Of a stretch of DNA of 34,918 bases, positions 24,363-32,973 are shown piece by piece. A program made the position numbers and the translations under genes. Below the pieces are notes generated by a model, which was given only the letters and a program-made list of their open reading frames with translations, had not been told where the DNA came from and did not search any database. Positions within the stretch are counted from its first letter, which is position 1; each line of letters begins with the position of its first letter. Origin of the DNA: Ruminococcus sp. Its GTDB lineage: Bacteria; Bacillota; Clostridia; Oscillospirales; Acutalibacteraceae. The stretch spans positions 1 to 34,918 of the forward strand of contig JAKSRB010000015.1 of NCBI GenBank assembly GCA_024403825.1, given 5' to 3'.

Positions 24363-26093
24363 TTATTCAGCAATAGCTTCTGTTTGTATCTGATAGATTT
24401 TGTAGCCGTTAAATTCATCGGTCAGATTGTAAATTATGTTACTATTGCCGTCTGTGTAATAGGTTTTTAAATATTTTTCCTTTTTAAAGGTTATCGAATT
24501 GTCAATTACATAAACATACTTTCTGTTAATAACAGCATTGTAAATGTTAGAGGGGAGAGTGCGTTTATGCATTTCATCTGTTTTATGGAAAAATCCAAAT
24601 CCGTCAATATTACTTAAAAATGTTTCCTTATATCCCCACATTGGATGTATAAAGTTGTCAGTATATGTCATATATTCATCAGCGGTTGTTGGGTCTAAAA
24701 CATAATATCGCTCAGGGTGCTTTGCGGTTTCTGTATATAAACCGCTTGGTCTGTTGTTTAAATCAATGCTATTAAGATGTGACTGATAAACGGCACAATA
24801 TCCTCCAAACAAACCAACAATAAAAACAGCTGTAATTATTGCACATAATTTATGTTTTGATGTGATTTTTGATGATATGAATTTTCTTTGATTTTCACTA
24901 TCAACGGAGTAAAAAAGCATTATAAGCATTATAAGCCAAATTCCATAGATTAAGTAATTTTTTGAAGAATATTCATATCTGATATATACTCCTGACGCTA
25001 AAGCAACTATACTATAAAATATAGGAAAGAAGCAATATCGTGTTTTCTGATATATGATATATGTTACTGATGACAAAAGATATATGATTATAATTACTGC
25101 GTAGGTATCAAAAATTGATAAATGATTAAAAATATCAGTAAAGGTATTTCCTAACATACCTAAGTATGTTTTTGAATTATTTTCCTGCTGTAAGGCTGAA
25201 ACAAGTCTTAATGCATCAATGTTCAATGATTTTTCAGAATCATAATAACCATTTTTTAAAAGCTCATAGTCATTTTCTGAATTTATTCCAACAAGTGCAA
25301 ATTGTTCTTTATTCTCTTTGTAGTCAGGGTATGGCAGATTATTTATTGAATCGCAAAGCTCTGAATATTCATAGTAATTGCGAACCTCAGGGTTAGAGTT
25401 ATTTACTGAGTAAGAATAATTATATAATCCGACAATTATTAAGCCTACCAAAAAGAACATTAACAGGAATGGACGGAAATACCAGAAAAATTTTCTGAAA
25501 GCAATTTTATATTTTCGTTTTGAAATCATATCAGCAAGAAAATATGCAACAGAAAACGCAAGTGCAATAAAGAAATAATCAAAGCTCAGAAAAGAACCTA
25601 AAGCAATTTCAGTAACACCAATCCAACAGGGGAGGTTATAGCGTTTGTTTCTGATAGCGTTAAGAACCAGCAGAAATCCGGCTGCAAGGAGAATGGCAGC
25701 CGTTTTTGTGCGTTCAATGTCAGCATAATGATGTAGTGCAAAAAGAATGTTGATTATAAGTGATAATATAAGCGATTTTGGTTTATTATACTTATCAGCA
25801 AATACATAGGTTATTGTGATAAACGAAATCAGCGATAAACCGACCAGAGCCAATACATAACAGTTGATATTTGTAAGTACAATTTGCAGAGAACCAACAA
25901 TATTACTGAAAATATAATTAATATTATTATTGTAGTAGTATTGGTAGTGGCAGATATTAATTGAATTATAGTAATCGCTTATATTGTCGTATGCGAATGC
26001 AGAAATATTGATACAAAAGGTAATTATAATCAGATTAATTACTAAAGCAAAAAACAAATTGCTTTTTAAAATTCCGATTATTTTTTCTTTCAT
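24363..26093 (-). CDS. Polytopic membrane protein of unknown function, partner of the pseudokinase gene
   Basis: This 576-residue protein is not one I can name. It has about 10-11 hydrophobic segments up to residue 435, with an early outer loop very rich in Tyr and Asn (about 35-58). Residues about 435-576 are soluble and probably extracytoplasmic. The layout (many helices, then an outer globular tail) resembles GT-C-type membrane proteins and the two in the glycan cluster, but the acidic catalytic loop is not obvious, so no function is claimed. ATG 26093 has CAGGAG upstream. The gene begins 33 bases after the pseudokinase stop, with no terminator or promoter between, so they form one transcript. 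Confidence 0.72.
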   Translation of the reverse strand: MKEKIIGILKSNLFFALVINLIIITFCINISAFAYDNISDYYNSINICHYQYYYNNNINYIFSNIVGSLQIVLTNINCYVLALVGLSLISFITITYVFADKYNKPKSLILSLIINILFALHHYADIERTKTAAILLAAGFLLVLNAIRNKRYNLPCWIGVTEIALGSFLSFDYFFIALAFSVAYFLADMISKRKYKIAFRKFFWYFRPFLLMFFLVGLIIVGLYNYSYSVNNSNPEVRNYYEYSELCDSINNLPYPDYKENKEQFALVGINSENDYELLKNGYYDSEKSLNIDALRLVSALQQENNSKTYLGMLGNTFTDIFNHLSIFDTYAVIIIIYLLSSVTYIIYQKTRYCFFPIFYSIVALASGVYIRYEYSSKNYLIYGIWLIMLIMLFYSVDSENQRKFISSKITSKHKLCAIITAVFIVGLFGGYCAVYQSHLNSIDLNNRPSGLYTETAKHPERYYVLDPTTADEYMTYTDNFIHPMWGYKETFLSNIDGFGFFHKTDEMHKRTLPSNIYNAVINRKYVYVIDNSITFKKEKYLKTYYTDGNSNIIYNLTDEFNGYKIYQIQTEAIAE

Positions 26094-26126
26094 TTTGAAT
26101 TGCTCCTGACACTTAGGTTATAAAAA

Positions 26127-28346
26127 TTATCTCCAGCCATTTGCTTTCTGTTCATTTATCATAAGCTGTAAATTAGCAGATTCAAATCTGTTGAATGTTA
26201 TTTTAGCATCAAATTCACTCTTGTTATAGAGAGGCTTATACCATGATTTTGAATTGAAGTATGCTGATATATCAGCATCATTGAAAATTCTTCCTCGTCT
26301 TGCATAAATTTCATTAAGCGCAAGGTTGAGTTCAGTTCTGCTTAAATCTTCAATATCAGAGCTTGTCAGATATACAGAATCGCTGTTATAAAGAATGTAA
26401 TTATCATCTTTTTCAACAGGTTCAGTTGGAGCTTCTGTAGGTGCCTGAGTAGTCTGAGGCTGAGTTGTTTCCTGAACATATCCTAAGGATATATCAAGTG
26501 TAATTACGGAACCCTTTTCAGCACTATTATTACCCTCAGGGGTTTGTGAAATAACATAGCCCTCATCATAGTAATAGCTGTATAAATACTGACCAATTAC
26601 AACTGTAAAGCCTTGTTCCTCAAGCAATTCCTTTGCATAGCTGTAGCCGTAGCCAACAACATTTATAACATCGATATTCTCAGCGGTAGTTGGTTCTGCT
26701 GTAGTAGGCTCAGTTGTAGGGGGAACAGTTGTAGGAGCGGTTGACGGTTTGACTGTAGCATTTTCGGTTGTAGCTTCAGGTGCGGTTGTTTCTATTACAG
26801 GATTATTATTAAGGTAGCCCTGCATTGCAAAATAACCTGCACAACCAAGTGCCGCAAGAATAGCAATTACACAAACGATAATCAGGACAGCTTTTTTTGC
26901 ATTATTCTTTTTCTTTTTGTTTTGTTTTGCATTTTTGGCTTTGGCTTTTTCATCTGCCTTATCAGGCTTCTTATTATTTTTGTTTTTTGTATTTGCTGGT
27001 TTATTCTTTTTAGAATTTTTGCTCTTATTTTTATCCTTGACTTTTTTATCTTTGATTACAGGCTCTTCTTCAAATATATTTACATCTGTTATACCTGATT
27101 TATTGAACCCTGATTTGTTTTTATCGCTATTTGTCTTTTGCTCTGGTTCATCATCGAAATAGTCGCCATAATCCTTAGGCTCTGAAATATTGGAAGCTTC
27201 TGGCTTTTCATCTGTATTTGTTGCGTTTTCGGTTTCCGTTGGCTCAGGTGTATCATCGGATTTTACTTCTGTATCCTTGTTATCTGAAATATCTTCATTT
27301 TTATCATTCTCAGCTTCTGCTGAATCCTCTTTTTCTGCATTTTCTTCCGAATTAACAGTAGTGTCAGTTGTTTCTGATTCAGCTTTTGGTTCATCCTTAT
27401 ATTCAAAGCTTTCAAAATTATCGTTTGTATTTTCAGATGAATTTTCTGATATATTTTCATTATCTGATATTGTTGCATCAGAATTTACAGGTATTTCTGC
27501 TTTCTCATTTGATTCTACAGGATTTGTCAATTCACTTTGAACTGCCATAAGTGCATTTTTTATATTAATTGCATTTTTCCAACGATGTCCTTTTCCAGGC
27601 TGACAAGCAATTACAATTATACTTGCAAGCTTTTCGTTGTTACATTCCGGAGCAGTTATTGATGTGCCTTTAATTCTTGTTTTAATGGCTTCATCTTTGT
27701 TTATTGATGAACTTTCAAATGGCAATTTTCCATTGTTAGCCATATAATACATAATAAGACCAAGAGAATAAATATCTGTTGTAAAATCAGCATTTTTCTT
27801 GTTATATATTTCTGGAGCAACAAAGGAAAAATCTTCAATTTTAGCTTCAAAGTCAGAAAAGCCTCCAAGCTTGTATTCGCCATTTTCTGTGACAAATATA
27901 TTCTGAGGTGCAATATTGCCATGATAAATGTTTTTGTCCTCAAGAATTGCAAGAATTTCACTCATCTTGATACCAAAATCAACAATATCTTCTGTTGTAA
28001 AGCTTTTATTTTTAAGAACCTCTGAAAGTGGTTTGCTTTTTTCAGTAATGATAAACAGCTCAAGAGTAGCTTTAGCAGGCTTGTCCTCAGCTACTGCGTC
28101 TATATAGTTAAAGCAATCGCCAGCAAGCATTAAATCTTTAATGAAATTTGCTTCATCTTCTATAAAATCAGCATTTTCGTCTGTGTATTCATCATTTTTT
28201 ATACAAATATATCTGAGAATTGCTTTTGTTACACTACCTGATGTTTTTTTGCTGATTTGATATATTTCACAATTATCATTTTTTGTAATCAGCGAATTAA
28301 CCTTCCAAGCTTTAAGACTGTCAGGCAGCTTAATGTGTCTTGCCAT
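26127..28346 (-). CDS. Membrane-anchored pseudokinase with PASTA and YARHG domains
   Basis: This 739-residue protein has a Ser/Thr kinase-like fold at residues about 12-270, with the C-lobe still clear (HGNIAPQNIFV, VAPEIY at 176-181, TDIYSLGLIMYYM, Arg255). Catalytic residues are lost: the glycine loop has no glycines, the VAIK Lys is probably Arg45, the HRD motif is His142-Gly-Asn144, and the DFG motif is Gly162-Phe-Ser. An acidic disordered region (270-455) and a Lys-rich stretch (456-485) lead to one transmembrane helix (about 486-508). Outside are a Thr/Pro linker, one PASTA domain (about 557-622), another Thr/Pro linker and a YARHG domain (about 660-735; YARRGRIF at 681). PASTA domains bind muropeptides in PknB-type kinases. 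It is probably a non-catalytic wall sensor or scaffold. Confidence 0.87.
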   Translation of the reverse strand: MARHIKLPDSLKAWKVNSLITKNDNCEIYQISKKTSGSVTKAILRYICIKNDEYTDENADFIEDEANFIKDLMLAGDCFNYIDAVAEDKPAKATLELFIITEKSKPLSEVLKNKSFTTEDIVDFGIKMSEILAILEDKNIYHGNIAPQNIFVTENGEYKLGGFSDFEAKIEDFSFVAPEIYNKKNADFTTDIYSLGLIMYYMANNGKLPFESSSINKDEAIKTRIKGTSITAPECNNEKLASIIVIACQPGKGHRWKNAINIKNALMAVQSELTNPVESNEKAEIPVNSDATISDNENISENSSENTNDNFESFEYKDEPKAESETTDTTVNSEENAEKEDSAEAENDKNEDISDNKDTEVKSDDTPEPTETENATNTDEKPEASNISEPKDYGDYFDDEPEQKTNSDKNKSGFNKSGITDVNIFEEEPVIKDKKVKDKNKSKNSKKNKPANTKNKNNKKPDKADEKAKAKNAKQNKKKKNNAKKAVLIIVCVIAILAALGCAGYFAMQGYLNNNPVIETTAPEATTENATVKPSTAPTTVPPTTEPTTAEPTTAENIDVINVVGYGYSYAKELLEEQGFTVVIGQYLYSYYYDEGYVISQTPEGNNSAEKGSVITLDISLGYVQETTQPQTTQAPTEAPTEPVEKDDNYILYNSDSVYLTSSDIEDLSRTELNLALNEIYARRGRIFNDADISAYFNSKSWYKPLYNKSEFDAKITFNRFESANLQLMINEQKANGWR

Positions 28347-28394
28347 ATTAACACTCCTCGTATTTTTATTGATTTAATTTCGTAATTTTATCCA

Positions 28395-28427
28395 ATCATA
28401 TTATCCTACCTATTGTATCATATTATC
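28395..28427. repeat. Two direct 11-bp repeats 22 bp apart upstream of the pseudokinase gene
   Basis: ATCATATTATC occurs at 28395-28405 and again at 28417-28427 (GATAATATGAT on the gene strand). The 22-base period is about two helical turns, so both would face the same side of the DNA. They overlap the predicted -10 box and transcription start. Confidence 0.6.
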
Positions 28428-28440
28428 GTGAGTTTTTCCA
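28412..28440 (-). promoter_or_regulatory. Candidate extended -10 promoter of the pseudokinase unit
   Basis: On the minus strand: TGGAAA (28440-28435), 17 bases, then TACAAT (28417-28412), preceded by TGA, giving an extended -10. The -35 matches only four of six bases. Confidence 0.4.
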
Positions 28441-28481
28441 TAGATTTTTAAAAATTCTTGTCATTTATTCCATTATAGCAA

Positions 28482-28506
28482 AAAGAGGCCTAAAATCAGC
28501 CTCTTT
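28482..28506 (-). terminator. Terminator of the queA-tgt-yajC-TIGR04086 operon
   Basis: AAAGAGGC (28482-28489) pairs with GCCTCTTT (28499-28506). Read leftward the stem is followed by a run of Ts (complement of the As at 28480-28484). It lies just after the stop of the TIGR04086 gene. Confidence 0.85.
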
Positions 28507-28510
28507 ATTG

Positions 28511-28903
28511 TTATTTTATATGTATTTTTTCCTTTTTGTTTACGCCTATTATTCCGCCTATTGAACCCATAATCAGGTTTGCACCAAGTCTTATTGCTGT
28601 TAAATAGGTTATCGGTTCAGTACTTTTTATAAGGGCGGTTGATGTTACCAGTAAAAAAATTACAAATCCTGTTATTGCACCGGTTATAAGACCTGCTGAC
28701 TTAGTTATTCTGGCAGATATAAACGCTCCTGCAAATGAGCCGAGGGCAAGAAAACCAATAGTAATAAAATTTGTCAGTTCCTGTGGAAGAAGTCCTGTTG
28801 TAAGCATTGCTGCTGACAAAATACACATAAATATTATGGCGGTTAGTATTCCGCATAATGTGCCTATAAATACTCCCTTTGCCATAAGCTGTTTATCAAA
28901 CAT
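28511..28903 (-). CDS. TIGR04086-family four-helix membrane protein (YrzE-like)
   Basis: This 130-residue protein consists almost only of four hydrophobic helices joined by short loops, with glycine-rich stretches (GVFIGTLCG, GALAG-like ALGSFAGAFISARIT, LIMGSIGGIIGV) and a basic C-terminal end. That pattern and the location after yajC, tgt and queA match the TIGR04086/YrzE family found at this spot in Bacillus and Clostridia. Its function is unknown. GAGGTG lies nine bases before the start. An 84-base gap separates it from yajC; a weak TTGAAT...TATATT pair with an 18-base spacer in that gap might give extra transcription. Confidence 0.8.
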   Translation of the reverse strand: MFDKQLMAKGVFIGTLCGILTAIIFMCILSAAMLTTGLLPQELTNFITIGFLALGSFAGAFISARITKSAGLITGAITGFVIFLLVTSTALIKSTEPITYLTAIRLGANLIMGSIGGIIGVNKKEKIHIK

Positions 28904-28987
28904 AATAAAAACACCTCTGAATATAATTATCTGTTATAATTGTATTCAAAGGTGAATTGATTAATTCAAATTATTTATATGTTGTTA

Positions 28988-29398
28988 TTATTTTGTTTCA
29001 TCTTCAGTTTTCTTTTTGCCAAAGAAGCCTTTTTTCTCAACCTCTGGAGTTGAAGGTGTTTTTTCTTTAGCAGTATCAACTGTTGAAATGCACCATGTCT
29101 TGAATTTCATTTTAACACGATCAGGACCTGTTTCAATGATAAATGCATCTTCATCATCTTTTTTAGCTACTATTCTGCCAACTATGCCACCGATAGTAGT
29201 TATCTCGTCACCGATTTCGATTTTGCTACGCATTTCTGCTTCTTCTTTTTTCTTTTTTGAGTTTGGTCTGAAAAGGAAAAAGTAAGCTACTGCAAAAATT
29301 AAAACATAAAAAGCAACCATAAACCACATATTTCCTGTGCCAGGCTGATTAGTTGATGTGGCAGCAGTATCTGCAACCATAGGTAAATTGTTAATCAT
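28988..29398 (-). CDS. yajC: Preprotein translocase accessory subunit YajC
   Basis: YajC is a small membrane protein that associates with SecDF and the SecYEG channel. With ATG 29398 it has 136 residues. One transmembrane helix (about 23-43 of this reading) is followed by FRPNSKKKKE, then the family signature KIEIGDEITTIGGIVGRIV. The C-terminus carries a longer-than-usual Lys/Glu-rich tail. An upstream in-frame ATG at 29416 overlaps the AAGGATG ribosome binding site, so the inner ATG was chosen. No secD or secF gene follows in this window; in many bacteria queA-tgt-yajC-secDF are adjacent. Confidence 0.92.
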   Translation of the reverse strand: MINNLPMVADTAATSTNQPGTGNMWFMVAFYVLIFAVAYFFLFRPNSKKKKEEAEMRSKIEIGDEITTIGGIVGRIVAKKDDEDAFIIETGPDRVKMKFKTWCISTVDTAKEKTPSTPEVEKKGFFGKKKTEDETK

Positions 29399-29477
29399 AT
29401 TTTTACATCCTTTCATAATATAGTATTAGATTATATTAGCTTTACAGTATTCTTGCAAGTTCAATTTGATAATTTTG

Positions 29478-30608
29478 TTATATTCTTACTCCAAGAATAT
29501 TTCTATATTTTAAATAAAAATCTATAAATGTTCCCTTATCAAGTTCATTTCTTATGATTTCCATTAAATTGTTATAGAAATAAAGGTTATGCATTACTGC
29601 AAGCCTCATTCCGAGCATTTCACCGCTTTTCAGCAGATGTCTTATATAGGCTCTTGAAAAATTCTGACAAACAGGACAATCGCAATGCTCATCAATAGGG
29701 GATTGGTCGGTTTCATATTTTGCATTGTTCAGGTTTCTTACACCGTCCCATGTAAAAACCTGTCCATGACGAGCATTTCGGCTTGGCATAACACAGTCGA
29801 AAAGGTCAATACCCCTTGAAACTGCCTCAAGAATATTTACAGGTGTTCCAACTCCCATAAGGTAACGGATTTTATCAACAGGTGCAAAAGGCTCTACACA
29901 ATCTATTATTTCATACATTTTTTCGGTAGGTTCACCAACTGCAAGACCGCCTATTGCATAGCCGTCAAGATTTAACTCAGCGATTTCCTTCATATGCTCA
30001 ATTCTTAAATCGTTGTAGGTTCCACCCTGATTTATCGCAAAAAGCATTTGCTCTTTGTTGAGTGTTGTTTCAAGGCTGTTTAAACGATTCATTTCGGCAA
30101 TACATCTTTTTAGCCACCTTGTGGTTCTTTGGACGCTGTCCTTTGTATAATTATAAGGTGAGGGGTTTTCAACACATTCATCAAACGCCATTGCAATGGT
30201 AGAACCGAGATTTGATTGAATTTGCATACTTTCCTCAGGTCCCATAAATATTTTTCTTCCGTCAATATGCGAATTGAAATATACTCCCTCTTCTATTATG
30301 TTTCTTAGCTTTGCAAGTGAAAATACCTGAAATCCACCGCTGTCTGTGAGAATAGGACCATTCCAGCGAGTAAATTTATGAAGTCCACCCATTTCCTTTA
30401 CTTTTGTATCACCAGGTCTAAGATGAAGATGATATGTATTACAAAGCTGAACCTGACATTTTATATTTTTTAAGTCAAGGGCAGATACACCGCCCTTTAT
30501 TGCTCCGCAGGTTGCAACATTCATAAATGCAGGGGTTTGCACTGTACCATGCGGAGTTACAAATTCTCCTCGCCTTGCATTATTTTCTTTTTTTATCAGC
30601 TTGAACAT
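29478..30608 (-). CDS. tgt: tRNA-guanine transglycosylase
   Basis: Tgt swaps guanine-34 in the anticodon of tRNAs for Tyr, His, Asn and Asp for the queuine precursor preQ1. The 376-residue length is typical. Visible motifs include catalytic Asp89 in LTDSGGFQVFSL, the base-recognition stretch GGLAVGEP, GVGTPVNILEAVSRGIDLFDCVMPSRNARHG with the nucleophilic Asp, and the zinc site Cys309, Cys311, Cys314 and His340. The start has TAGGAGG upstream. It begins eight bases after the queA stop, so these two Q-pathway genes are co-transcribed. preQ1 synthesis genes are not in this window. Confidence 0.97.
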   Translation of the reverse strand: MFKLIKKENNARRGEFVTPHGTVQTPAFMNVATCGAIKGGVSALDLKNIKCQVQLCNTYHLHLRPGDTKVKEMGGLHKFTRWNGPILTDSGGFQVFSLAKLRNIIEEGVYFNSHIDGRKIFMGPEESMQIQSNLGSTIAMAFDECVENPSPYNYTKDSVQRTTRWLKRCIAEMNRLNSLETTLNKEQMLFAINQGGTYNDLRIEHMKEIAELNLDGYAIGGLAVGEPTEKMYEIIDCVEPFAPVDKIRYLMGVGTPVNILEAVSRGIDLFDCVMPSRNARHGQVFTWDGVRNLNNAKYETDQSPIDEHCDCPVCQNFSRAYIRHLLKSGEMLGMRLAVMHNLYFYNNLMEIIRNELDKGTFIDFYLKYRNILGVRI

Positions 30609-30616
30609 ATTTCCTC

Positions 30617-31642
30617 CTAAGAAATAAACATTGCATCGCCAAATGAGAAAAAGCGATATTTTTCTTCTACTGCTGTTTTATATGCATTCATAATATTATC
30701 ATAGCCTGCAAATGCAGAAACTAACATAATAAGCGTACTTTCAGGTAAATGAAAGTTTGTAATCAATCCGTCAAGCACCTTAAACTCATATCCAGGATAA
30801 ATAAATATATCTGTAAATCCGTCACACGGTTTTATTTCACCGTAAAAGGTTGCAACACTTTCAAGAGTACGGCAGGAGGTTGTTCCAACAGCTATTACTC
30901 TTCCGCCATTTGCCTTTGTTTGCTTGATAAGCTCAGCAGTTTCTTTTGGTATTTCATAATGCTCGCTGTGCATTTTATGATTAGTAACATCATCAACCTT
31001 GACTGGTCTGAAGGTTCCAAGTCCGACATGGAGAGTAACATAGGCAATATTAACGCCTTTGGATTTGATTTTTTCCATAAGCTCATTTGTAAAATGTAAG
31101 CCTGCTGTTGGAGCAGCGGCAGAGCCTAATTCATTGCTATAAACAGTCTGATAACGCTCTTTATCTTCAAGCTCAGCGGTGATATATGGTGGCAGGGGCA
31201 TTTGTCCGATTTTGTCAAGTGCTGCAAAAAAATTTTCGTCACATTCAAAATCAACAATTCGGTTTCCGTCATCCTTTACTTCCGATACCACACATTTAAG
31301 CAGTCCGTCACCAAAGGTAAATGATGCACCCTCACGAGCCTTTTTGCCAGGTTTGCACAAGGTTTCCCACCGGTTTCCGCTTATCTGCCTTAAAAGCAGA
31401 AATTCAACTCTTGCTCCTGTATTATCCTTAACTCCAAAAATTCTTGCAGGCAGAACTCTTGAGTCATTTGCAATCAGCAAATCGCCTTCCTGCAAATAAT
31501 CTATAATATCATAAAAATGCTTATGTTCAATATTTCCGTTATCTTTACCAAGCACAAGAAGTCTTGAGCTGTCACGAGGTTCAACCGGAGTTTGTGCTAT
31601 TAGCTCCTTCGGCAAGTCATAATAAAAGTCGCTGGTTTTCAT
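30617..31642 (-). CDS. queA: S-adenosylmethionine:tRNA ribosyltransferase-isomerase
   Basis: QueA adds an epoxycyclopentane ring from S-adenosylmethionine to preQ1 in tRNA, after Tgt has acted. With ATG 31642 the protein has 341 residues, the expected size. The opening [27 protein letters not shown] is typical, and [18 protein letters not shown] and [17 protein letters not shown] are clear family motifs. An upstream ATG at 31684 lies at the predicted transcription start's edge and lacks a ribosome binding site; GAGAGGA before 31642 decides the start. It leads the operon queA-tgt-yajC-TIGR04086. Confidence 0.96.
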   Translation of the reverse strand: MKTSDFYYDLPKELIAQTPVEPRDSSRLLVLGKDNGNIEHKHFYDIIDYLQEGDLLIANDSRVLPARIFGVKDNTGARVEFLLLRQISGNRWETLCKPGKKAREGASFTFGDGLLKCVVSEVKDDGNRIVDFECDENFFAALDKIGQMPLPPYITAELEDKERYQTVYSNELGSAAAPTAGLHFTNELMEKIKSKGVNIAYVTLHVGLGTFRPVKVDDVTNHKMHSEHYEIPKETAELIKQTKANGGRVIAVGTTSCRTLESVATFYGEIKPCDGFTDIFIYPGYEFKVLDGLITNFHLPESTLIMLVSAFAGYDNIMNAYKTAVEEKYRFFSFGDAMFIS

Positions 31643-31672
31643 TTTTATTCCTCTCAATTCGTTATTTACTAC

Positions 31673-31701
31673 ATTATACCTCAAATTTATTTTTAAATCA
31701 A
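31673..31701 (-). promoter_or_regulatory. Promoter of the queA operon
   Basis: On the minus strand: TTGATT (31701-31696), 17 bases, TATAAT (31678-31673). Only about 25 bases separate the expected transcription start from the queA start codon, which rules out a preQ1 riboswitch on this transcript. Confidence 0.7.
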
Positions 31702-31714
31702 TTCTTTAAAATAA

Positions 31715-31743
31715 TTGACAATACCACGCTAAAATGGTATATT
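31715..31743 (+). promoter_or_regulatory. Promoter of asd-dapA-dapB with a dyad in its spacer
   Basis: TTGACA (31715-31720), 17 bases, TATATT (31738-31743). The spacer and -10 edge contain ATACCA (31721-31726) and TGGTAT (31735-31740), a perfect 6-bp inverted repeat and so a possible repressor site. The -35 of the divergent queA promoter is 14 bases away. The 31750-31873 leader is about 120 bases; I see no recognised riboswitch in it. Confidence 0.68.
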
Positions 31744-31873
31744 ATAAGTTAATATGAGTAGTTTGTGTATAATAAAAGCTGAATATTTTGCGAACATCGT
31801 TTCTATAATATAATATTTAGGCGAATATGGCAACTGCTTTTTTAAAATTTGTTAGGTTCGGAGGAATTTATTT

Positions 31874-32959
31874 ATGAAAAAGTATAAAGTAGGTATCATT
31901 GGTGCTACAGGTATGGTAGGTCAGCGTTTCGCACTTTTACTTGAAAATCATCCTTGGTTTGATGTTGTTGCACTTGCAGCAAGCTCAAGAACTGCCGGTA
32001 AAAAATATGGTGAGGCTGTTGAAGGCAGATGGCATATGACAACAGAGCTTCCTGAGAAATATAAGGATATGGTTATTCTTGATGCTGAAAATGTTGAAGA
32101 GGTTGCATCAAAGGTTGATTTCTGCTTCTGTGCTGTAAATATGAAGAAAGATGAAATCAAGGCTCTTGAAGAAAAATACGCTAAGGCAGAATGTCCTATC
32201 GTTTCTAACAACTCTGCTCATCGTTTTACTGATGATGTTCCAATGGTTGTTCCTGAAATCAATGCTGACCATATCAAGATTATTGAGGCTCAGCGTAAAA
32301 GACTTGGCACAAAGAGAGGCTTCGTAGCAGTAAAGTCAAACTGTTCTTTACAGAGCTATGTTCCAGCAATTCACCCACTCAAGGAGCTTGGTGTAGATAA
32401 GGTGCTTGCTTGTACATATCAGGCAATTTCAGGTGCAGGTAAGACATTCAATACATGGCCTGAGATGATTGATAATGTAATCCCTTACATTGGCGGTGAG
32501 GAAGAGAAGTCAGAGCAGGAGCCACTCAAAATCTGGGGACATATTGAGGACGGCAAAATTGTTAAGACCGATGATATTTCAATTACATCACAGTGTATTC
32601 GTGTTCCTGTATCAGACGGTCACACAGCAGCAGTATTTATGTCATTCAAGGAAGGCGTTAAAAAGCCTACAGTTGAAGAAATTATCAATATCTGGGAAAA
32701 CTACAGTGGCAGAGCACAGGAGCTTAATCTTCCAAGTGCTCCAAAGAATTTCTTACATTATTTCACAGAGCCTGACCGACCACAGATTAAATCAGAAAGA
32801 AATCTTGAAAACGGCATGGCTGTATCAGTGGGAAGATTAAGACCAGATACACAGTATGATTATAAATTTGTATGTATGTCACACAATACCCTCAGAGGTG
32901 CAGCAGGCGGTGCAGTACTTCTTGCAGAGCTTCTTTGTGCCGAGGGTTATATGGATTAA
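31874..32959 (+). CDS. asd: Aspartate-semialdehyde dehydrogenase, archaeal/fungal type
   Basis: Asd reduces aspartyl phosphate to aspartate semialdehyde with NADPH, the branch-point precursor of lysine, diaminopimelate, threonine and methionine. The protein has 361 residues. GIIGATGMVGQRF (8-19) is the nucleotide-binding loop, and the nucleophile is Cys157 in SNCSLQSYVPAIHPL. CTYQAISGAGKTF and SDGHTAAVFMSF follow. This pattern belongs to the archaeal/yeast class (TIGR00978-like) rather than the E. coli or Bacillus class, suggesting old lateral exchange, although this form is widespread in Clostridia. GGAGG (31860-31864) lies nine bases before the start. dapA follows 14 bases after the stop. 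Confidence 0.95.
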   Translation: MKKYKVGIIGATGMVGQRFALLLENHPWFDVVALAASSRTAGKKYGEAVEGRWHMTTELPEKYKDMVILDAENVEEVASKVDFCFCAVNMKKDEIKALEEKYAKAECPIVSNNSAHRFTDDVPMVVPEINADHIKIIEAQRKRLGTKRGFVAVKSNCSLQSYVPAIHPLKELGVDKVLACTYQAISGAGKTFNTWPEMIDNVIPYIGGEEEKSEQEPLKIWGHIEDGKIVKTDDISITSQCIRVPVSDGHTAAVFMSFKEGVKKPTVEEIINIWENYSGRAQELNLPSAPKNFLHYFTEPDRPQIKSERNLENGMAVSVGRLRPDTQYDYKFVCMSHNTLRGAAGGAVLLAELLCAEGYMD

Positions 32960-32973
32960 ATCGGAGGTAAATT

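Noticed and set aside
26917-27540. Long open frames on the plus strand opposite the pseudokinase linker
   Set aside because: They mirror Asp/Glu/Lys-rich low-complexity codons and give Ser/Phe-rich strings without a start signal.
30617-31642. preQ1 riboswitch control of queA-tgt
   Set aside because: The predicted leader of queA is only about 25 bases long, too short for the aptamer and its expression platform.
31744-31873. Lysine riboswitch or T-box in the asd leader
   Set aside because: The leader is shorter than a lysine riboswitch, and I found no T-box sequence or clear terminator/antiterminator pair.
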